64,000 nt of DNA, from assembly GCA_039090855.1 (NCBI GenBank), contig CM076991.1, positions 73,163,349-73,227,348 on the forward strand, given 5' to 3'. Shown here piece by piece: positions 55,965-64,000 of the stretch (its first letter is position 1; each line of letters opens with the position of its first letter). A model generated the notes under the pieces. That model was not told the origin of the DNA. It saw only the letters and a program-made list of their open reading frames with translations, and did no database searches. A program made the position numbers and the translations under genes. The DNA comes from Macrothele yani. Taxonomy: Eukaryota; Arthropoda; Arachnida; Araneae; Macrothelidae.

Positions 55965-56577
55965 CACTGGCGGAAAGTGGAAAAAGAACACCAAGAAGGA
56001 GACGTCTGATACCAACGAAATTTATACAGCATAATAACGGAATACAAAGGATAACGTGATCAAAACATTATGGCAAAATACAGCTGTATTTGCTGGTAAA
56101 CTGAAAAATAACATTTCCATGTAACATGGTTCGTACGAGGTTGAACCGCCATGAACTGCATCACACTGTGCAATTCTGGCATGGAGTCTGTCGTACAGAT
56201 GTGGGATGTAAGTTTGGGGTATTGAGTTCCAAGCATCCTCAACCTGGACGCGTAAATCGGGGATGGTCGTGGAGACCGGATAAGTCGTTGTCCCATAAAA
56301 TCCCACACGTGCTCAATGGGGGACAAATCCGGTGATCGTGCAGTACATGGAAGTTGTCTCACACCCTTAAGTGCATGTTGTGTTGCACGTGCCGTGTGTG
56401 GGCGTGCGTTATCTTGATGGAAAACACCACGATGGACCAACCTTACAAATGGCACAACAACGGACTTAATGATGTTGTTGATGTAGGAGGCGCTGTTCAA
56501 CGTACCCGGTGCAAACACTAGTTGTGTACGGGAGTGATAGCTGATCGCTCCCCACACCAGGAGACCAGGTGTACGCC
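55965..56577 (-). pseudogene. inverted second copy of the Tc1 right half
   Basis: Begins CACTGGCGGAAAGTGG after TA (55963-55964) and ends TACGCC at 56572-56577, the complement of the GGCGTA junction. The minus-strand protein repeats FHQDNARPHTARATQ and SPDLSPIEHVWDFMGQRL. There is no left half of this Tc1 anywhere nearby on this side: the sequence goes straight into a third arm of element A. Confidence 0.92.
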
Positions 56578-59500
56578 AGTAGTAGGGGGACTTGGGCGGC
56601 GGAAGTGACGTCACATATGGGCGTGGTAAACTTCCGGAAGTGACGTCACGAATGCGCTTCCCGTAGACGTCCACGGGGAAACTTTTCTTCCGGTGGCAAC
56701 GGTGGGCGTGGTCGTTGGTGTCCGCCATTTTTACTGCATGACGTCACCTTGACGTCGACGAAGCCATTTTTAATTCTGGGGAAATTTCTCTGCCATTTTT
56801 ATTTTTTGGGGAATTTCCCAATCTGTTTTTCGGGTGATGGTGGTAAATTTAATTGTAAGTGGACTCAGGAAAATGTTTTTCAACCATGGATTTATTATCG
56901 AAAAAGAGCGACGACGAGGTTTGGAACCAGTTGGATTCGAACTCGGGCCGTTTAGGTGGAAGCCAAATGCTATACCGATTCGGCCGACAAATCTTTGGTA
57001 GGGTTGGTCGAAAGGATTAAGACATGTGGTTGCGTATGGGGGAAGACTGCCTGAGGGGATTTGCAGTTGGCCGTCTTACGATGAATACAGGAAGGAGGGC
57101 GTATTAGGAGTTGACGTCATTTGAGATTCTGTTAGACACATTAAGCTCCAAGTCTGATTATTTTTTTCAATAACTTGATCATTTTGCAACGAATTTAGCC
57201 CTTATTTTTTCCCCATAATTTCCCATTTTATATACATAATTTTTCAACGTAACGATTTTTTATTTTCTTTGAGGGAGATTTCACGCTTTTTAAACGGACG
57301 TACCAACATAAAGCCGTTTCCCAAAGTTTTGTGCTGCAGACATAATCTTAAAACACGAATGTTTATTAATGTACTTACGTGTTCATGGCATTTTCTGTTA
57401 CATTTGTTAACAATGTACCTTTTTCCGCCATAAAAGCCGCAATGTTTTATACATAATTAAAATATATTTTTTTTATGTTTTCGTATTTTCTTTTATGATT
57501 AATCAGTGAAAATGTACCTTTTAATGCATTATCTTAATCTACTTTTTCTAAATGCTTGCATACTCGTTAAACTTCTCGATGTACCGTCATTATTTTATTT
57601 TCTTACTTTTCAATCTAACAACTACTTTTATCGAGGCTTTATTTTTTTCTGATTTAAACAAGCAAACGTTTCTTCATTATTATTTCTTTTTCCTACGCAA
57701 AGAACTTTTCTTACTTGCTTTTAATGTATGACTTAATCTGGTTTTCTATATAGCTGTTTCATGTTTGCGCAAGAAATATACAGATCTATAGCAGATATAC
57801 ATAAAATTCGCTCGTAACAGTATGTTTTTTTTTCAGATTTAAACCAACATACGTTTTTTAACGACTTGATATCTGTTCCATAAGATGTGACAAAACTTCA
57901 GATTTTTAATTTTTTTCCCTCTGAAACTGTTTTTTTCTTACTTGCTTTTAATGTATGGTTTAATCTATTTTTCTATCTTACTTTTCTATATGTGTACAAG
58001 AAATATACGGATCTATGGTGGTTAAAATTCGATTGAAACAATATTTTCTCCATTCTTACTGTACTTTTACATTTCTTTCTAACAGACGTTTTCTTCTCAA
58101 TTCCCGCTATCTAACTTAATCTATGTTTTGAATATCATTCTATGTCCGCGTATTCGTCCATTATTTTATTTCAAACTTTGCTAACTGCTTCATACTTATA
58201 TTCTGACTTTATTTTTTTCATTTCAAGCAACGTTTCTTAACGACTTGAATTTCCGGATGTGACAAAACTTCAGATTTATTTTTTCTCCTCTTAAACTATT
58301 TTTTCTTACTTGCTTTAAATGTGACTTAACTTATTTTTTACATCGCTGTTTCGTGTATGTACGAGAAATATACAGATCTATAGCAGTTAAACATTCGATT
58401 GAAACAGTATTTTCTTTATTTTTACTTTATTTTTACGTTTCTTTCTGACAAACATTTTTTTTTTCACATTTTCCCCATATTTAACTCAATTTTGTGTTTT
58501 CGAATATCATTCTATGTTCACGTATTCGTCCATTGTCTTTTTTCTAACTTTACACTTCATTCTTACTGTATTTTTTCCATTTAATTTCAACCAACGTTTC
58601 TTAACGACTTGATATCTGTTCTACAAGATGTGACGAAACTTCAGATTTTTAATTTTTTCCCTCTGAAACTGTGTTTTCTTACTTGCTTTTAATGTACGGT
58701 TTAATCTATTTTTCTATCTCGCTTTTCTATGTGTGTACAAGAAATACACGGATCTATAGTAGTTAAAATTCAATTGATTTCTTCATTCTTACTGTATTTT
58801 TCCATTTCTTTCATTTACAGTATTTAAAATTCAATTGAAACAATATTTTCTCCATTTTTACCGTATTTTTACATTTCTTTCTAACATACGTTTTTTCTTC
58901 TCAATTCCCGCTATCTAACTTAATCTATGTTTTGAATATCATTCTATGTTCACGCATTCGTCCATTATTTTATTTCAAACTTTGCAAACTGCCTCATATT
59001 TATATTCTGACCTTATTATTTTTCATTTCAACCAACGTTTCTTAACGACTTGAATTTCCAGATGTGACAAAACTTCAGATTTATTTTTTTCTCCTCTTAA
59101 ACTATTTTTTTCTTACTTGCTTTAAATGTGACCTAATTTATTTTTTTCATCGCTGTTTCGTGTATGTACAAGAAATACACAGATCTATAGCAGTTAAAAA
59201 TTCGATTGAAACAATATTTTCTTTATTTTTACATTTCTTTCTGACAAACATTTTTTTTTCACATTTTCCCCTATTTAACTTAATTTTGTGTGTTTGAATA
59301 TCATTCTATGTTCACGATTCAGACTTTATTTTTTCATTTCATTTCAACCAACCTTTCTTAACGACTTGATATCACAAGATGAAGCAAAACTTCAGATATT
59401 TTTTTTGTTTCTTCATTTTTTCAAAACTCACTTTTAAGTATTCCTAAAAGCTTACATTTATGAGAAATATACAGATCTGTAGTGGTAAAAATTGGACTGC

Positions 59501-62500
59501 AACAGTATTTTCTTTATTCCAACTTTACGTTTCTATTTCTTTTCAACAGGCGTTTCTTCATTATTATTTCTTCTTCATATGTAAGCAACTTTTCTTTCTT
59601 TCTTTTAATGTATAACTTAATAAATTTTTCTATCTTACCTTTTTCGTGGGTATACGAGAAATATACAGATCTATGACAGTTAAAATTCGATTGTATTAGT
59701 ATTTTCTTTACTATGACTTTATTTTTTCATTTCATTTGAGTAAAACGTTTCTTAACAACTTGATATCACAAGATGTACCAAACACTTCAGATTTTTTGTT
59801 TCCCTCACTTTCCAACTCACTTTCCAACTCACTTTTAAGTATTCCTAAAAAACCTGCATGTATGTGAAATATTCATATTTTTCATTCTATCCTAATTTGC
59901 TATACTTTTCTTTAACTAACCCAACAGGAAAAGCATTCATTGTCAAGACATTCATTCTAAAGCATTCTTTCTTACGATAAAATTTATATTCTTTGCAATA
60001 TATTTTCAGTATATTTTTTCCAAATCAACAGAAAAAAACATTCATTCTGGAGACATAGCGACCAAGTCCGTACTTCCACTAAACATCATATTCTTAGCAA
60101 ACATTTTTTCCCCTACATAGCAATTTCTTAACTCACCAGAAAAAGCAGCTATTCTCAACATGTAGCTAAAATATCGAATTTCTCCAAACAAATGTAATAA
60201 TTTTTTAAGAAAAGACTTAGTTCTTTTCTCTGTATAACGACTTAATCTATTTTTCGAAAAACTGTTCTGCGTTTACGTATTTTGTTTAACTTTTAGCTTT
60301 ACACTGTACTTCGATTTTTTTTCTTGTGAAGTAGTACTTTTTTCCTGTTTCATTCCAACCAATACTTGTTTCTTTTCGACTCGATCACTCTCCATATTTC
60401 CATACAAAACTTTCCTAATATCAGAAATGTAACAAAAACTTCAGATATATTTTTTAACTTTAGAATAAGTCTCCCCGACATTTTTTATCATGACATAAAC
60501 TAAAATTTCATACTTTCCCCAAAATAATTTTCTTAATGAGTTGTTTTTACACCTTTTTCATGTAGACAGGAGAAAAATAAAGAATGCTTAGATAATAATA
60601 TAATTTCTCAAACATTAAAAAGTACGTTTAAATAGAAGTCAAGCATTCTGGTCGTTTGAGCTTATTTCAGCATACAGAAGGGAAAAAGCAATTATAAAAA
60701 TTAATATGCTATGGAAAATAGATCTCAGCAATGGAACAAAAGGTTGGATGATATTAACATATTCATTTTTAGTAAAGTTGTGAAAGATTTTTAGTTCTCT
60801 CAAAAAGGATACAATGCGAGAAAAAATGCTGTTGGGCCGAAAAGTTGCTGAATAAAGTTAAATGATTTTTTTTATATATTTTGCAGGAAAAATGCAAAGA
60901 AGCTTATCTTAATGCATTTTTTTTTATTAAGAAACAAAATACAAATAAACAAAAAACGTTGACAATAAAATAAAGTTTTGTGACACAAAGGATGAAGAAC
61001 ATGTAAAATAAAAAAATAAATAAGAAAAGAACTTAAATATTGAAATTTGATCAAGCCAAGAAGCTGAAATGATATAACCACAATCCTGTTAATGAAACTG
61101 TAGGAAGATTCTCAAAATACACGGTGAGAGAAAAACAATACTTCTGAAAGAACAAATAAAATCAATAAAGATGTCACGTGTGAAGCAAAAATTACGTGGC
61201 TCCAAAAAGCAGTGGGAAATTTCTGAACAGTTGAACATAGTTAGAGATAAAAACATTTGCAGTACTCACAAAAGCTTCATATTTTGTGTCACTTGGACGA
61301 AAATGGCAGTCCTCCTGTGCTTGTCTTTAATCTTTCGCGTAGAATTAGCATATAACCAGCACTACGTATGAGCTTCGTTTATCGAGATGTATTTGCTCAA
61401 TCAGTGTGAAATGGGCAAAATTCTTGATTGTAGTTCTTTTACTTCCAAGTTTGCACTTTGATTTTAATTTTCTTAGAAACAACACGGACATTTACAGTCC
61501 ACAATAAATTTCATTCGCACTTTGAAATTACATTTCTTTTGGATAAGTTCGGGTTTTTTAAACTGCAAATAACAGGGTGCGAAGAAAATTTTAAGTTGAA
61601 AACATTGCTGATTGTTAAGATTCAATGGATTTTCTAAGCGAGGATTTGCTGTGTGTGTGAATGAGAAAAAGATTTCGAGTTCCTAGAGAAAGTGATTTTC
61701 CTGAAGACGGTTGAAACCACAGTCTTTATTACCTTATTAGATTGAAGATGAACTTGTCTCCACTGAAAATTCTTGGTCAGTCAGGAGGAAGGATTCGGTG
61801 ACAATAAATTGATTCAATCAGGGCCAAGAAGAAGTTCAACACAATGGCCAACAGGAGTATATCTCAAATGCTTTAAAAAGTTTTCTCCTTTGTAAAACTG
61901 CCTGTAGTTTTCGTGAAACTTCTTTTTTCTAACAATTCGTTAGCTTGAAATTTGTGGAGCACTTTTTTACTTTTTCTGGAAGTTTATTTGTCGAAAATTT
62001 CCTTTGTTCTTTTTCATTTTGGTAAACGTTTTTCCTTTGAAAGCTTTCATTTTGTAAATTTTACTGTTTAAAACCTTTTTCCGAAACGTTTTCTCTTTTT
62101 AACTTCTTAATGAAAGCTATTTTACTGGGTTTTTTAATCCGCAATGTCCTTCCTAAAACATCATTGTAAATCGTTTTTACATTTTCTCTTTTGAGACTTA
62201 TTTTTTCGTGACATGTTTTTTCTTAAAACTTTTGCAGTAAACACGTTTTTTTACTTTTCTTTATAAACGTTACTCTTTGTAAATTATTCTTTCGTACTGC
62301 TTTCCTAAATCTTAAGTTTTATCCTTTGAACTCTCCGTACGAACGTTTTTATTTTTTATTTTTAAACATTACTGTTTGTAAATTATTCTTTCGTATTGCT
62401 TTTTCTAAATTTTTCTGTTTTTGCTAAAACTTTTTTTCGAAAATCTCTTACTTTTTGAGGAAAGCTTATTTCACAAAATTTTTTCACTTAAGTTTTTGGT

Positions 62501-64000
62501 AAACACATTTTTTGTTTTTCAATGGCAAACCTATACTATTTTGTAAATATTTTTTTCTGTAATACGTTTTTACCGAATATTCGTGCTTAAAACATTTTGG
62601 GAATACCTTTTGCTTTTTTTATAACGTTTTTATTTGTCTTAATATTTTTCTTCCGAAAGCTATTTTTGTTTCTTTTTCTTTTCTTTTGGTAAACTTTTTT
62701 CCTTTGCCAGTTTTTCAAGTTTTCACTTATACTTTACTGTTTTAAAACATTTTTCCGAAAAAACTTTTCTAAACCTTTAAATGATAATATTACCGTTTTT
62801 GTAAACTTTCATTTTTTTCCGCAAAGTTCTTCCTAAAACGATTTTTTTACCATTTCTGTTTTGTGACTTATTTTTTTGTTTTTCCTTAAAACTTTTGGTA
62901 AGCACGTATTTTATTTTTCTCTGTAAACGTTACAATTTGTGAATTATTCTTTCGTACTGCTTTTCTAAAACCTTGCGGTTTTCCTTTAAAACTTTTCGGT
63001 AAGAACGTCTTTATTTTTTTTTTAAACATTACACTTTTTACATTATTCTTTCGTACTCCTTTTTCTAAATCTTCTGTTTTCTTAAAAACTTTTTTTGAAA
63101 TCTCTTACTTTTTTTTTTTCAAGTAAAAACTTATTGCATAAGAAATTTTTCACTTAAGTTTTGGTGAACACATTTTTTGTTTTTAAAAATGCAAGCACTA
63201 CTGTTTTGAAGATATTTTTCCTGTAATAAGTTTTCACAATTTTTGTAAAAACTTTTTCCATTTTTTATTACAAAATATTTTCACAAAAATTTAAAATTTT
63301 TGGCAAACCATTTATTTTATTTTTAAACTTTACTGTTTTGTAAATAATTTCCTTGCAATGTGTTCCACATTAACTTTTGTAAAAACTTTGCATAATTCGA
63401 CAAAATTTATTTTTATCGTAAAGTTTTTTGTTTTACCTAGAGTTTGTAGGAAACAGGTACAATTTTATTTTTGCTTTTGCTTTACTGTTTGTAGCATATT
63501 TTAATTCTTGCTAAAAACCTTTTTTTCCGATAGAATTTAATTTCGGTAAAATTCTGTATTACTAAAAACTGTAGGAATCATACTTTTTTTATTTTTTTGT
63601 TTTAAACTTATACTGTTTCGCACATAATTTTTTTTTGTAATGGGTTTGCTCGTAAAAAACATTTTTTTCAGTTAAACTTATTTTGCCTAAAAATTTTGGT
63701 AAACACCTCTTTTTACTTTTTATTTGCAAATTAAATAATTTCAGTAAATGGATGTTTTTTAGTAAAACTCATTTTTCATTAGCCTTTCCACTAAGTACCC
63801 TCAGTTAGCCACTTTATATTTAAGTAAGCTTTTATACTGTTTTTTATTTTCTGTATTGTGTTTTCATGAATTTTTATACAAAAGATTTTTCCAAATAAAA
63901 CGTTTTAGTGAAATACCCGTATGCCATTCAACTTAAAAGTTTTCAATGATATGCATACAGTCTGAATTAGATCGCATGGCTGGTGTTTTAAAGAAAACTG
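56578..64000 (+). mobile_element. third arm of element A, cut by the window end
   Basis: Starts AGTAGTAGGGGG (five G instead of six after AGTAGTA) and follows the left arm in order: promoter-like tip, tRNA-like stretch, ATACAGATCTATAG units and GGTAAACACG units. It reaches the equivalent of about 41680 at the window end. To about 60280 it is almost identical to the left arm; beyond that it has many 1-4 nt insertions (for example AAATATTGAAATTTGATCAAG at 61035 against AAATATTGGTGATCAAG at 38866). Confidence 0.92.

Noticed and set aside
50357..56000. LTR retrotransposon based on the inverted Penelope-like copies
   Set aside because: The repeats are inverted, not direct; no protease, RNase H or retroviral-type integrase motifs, and the RT has Penelope-like motifs with a GIY-YIG domain.

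Overview
This is a eukaryotic, almost certainly animal (probably invertebrate) window made nearly entirely of mobile DNA. I found no convincing single-copy host gene. The basis is the mix of families: Tc1-like and mariner transposases, hAT remnants, a Tigger-like remnant, a Penelope-like retroelement with a GIY-YIG endonuclease, and a tRNA-derived SINE with poly-A tails and clear target duplications. The species cannot be fixed from this; an arthropod or chelicerate is only a guess.

Layout. 1-17.9 kb: a 146-bp tandem array carrying nuclear-receptor-type DR1 motifs, two adjacent Tc1 elements, a decayed hAT transposase, a fold-back repeat, a mariner, a tRNA-like sequence, two SINEs, a truncated Tc1, and a Tc1 inserted in a GCCCGA-rich hAT-like element. 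17.9-28.6 kb: element C, a large inverted-repeat element with no recognisable genes of its own, ending in AGTAGTAG and flanked by a 6-bp near-duplication; it has been invaded by a hAT (itself hit by a SINE) and by another SINE. 28.6-33.6 kb: AGCAAA/TTTGCT-rich repeats, a Tigger-like remnant, a satellite that reverses polarity in its middle, SINEs and minisatellites. 33.6-50.4 kb: a Tc1 split in two by element A, a 15.3-kb almost perfect palindrome (arms about 7.6 kb, spacer about 50 nt) with AGTAGTAG termini and an exact 6-bp target duplication (GGCGTA). 50.4-56.6 kb: head-to-head copies of a Penelope-like element, with a young Tc1 inserted in one arm. 56.6-64 kb: a further half-copy of element A running off the window.

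Main result. Elements A and C look like two members of one family of giant, apparently gene-less palindromic transposons. They share AGTAGTAG termini, 6-bp target duplications, extreme inverted symmetry, a T-rich/A-rich strand polarity and homologous internal blocks. Terminal short tandem repeats, 5'-AG ends and 6-bp duplications recall Polintons/Mavericks, but none of the Polinton genes is present, so a non-autonomous relationship is inference. The termini of A carry a cluster of ETS, CRE and YY1-like motifs that resembles a promoter. In contrast, the larger palindrome over 42-64 kb, and the noisy sequence after about 60.3 kb, could partly be assembly products.
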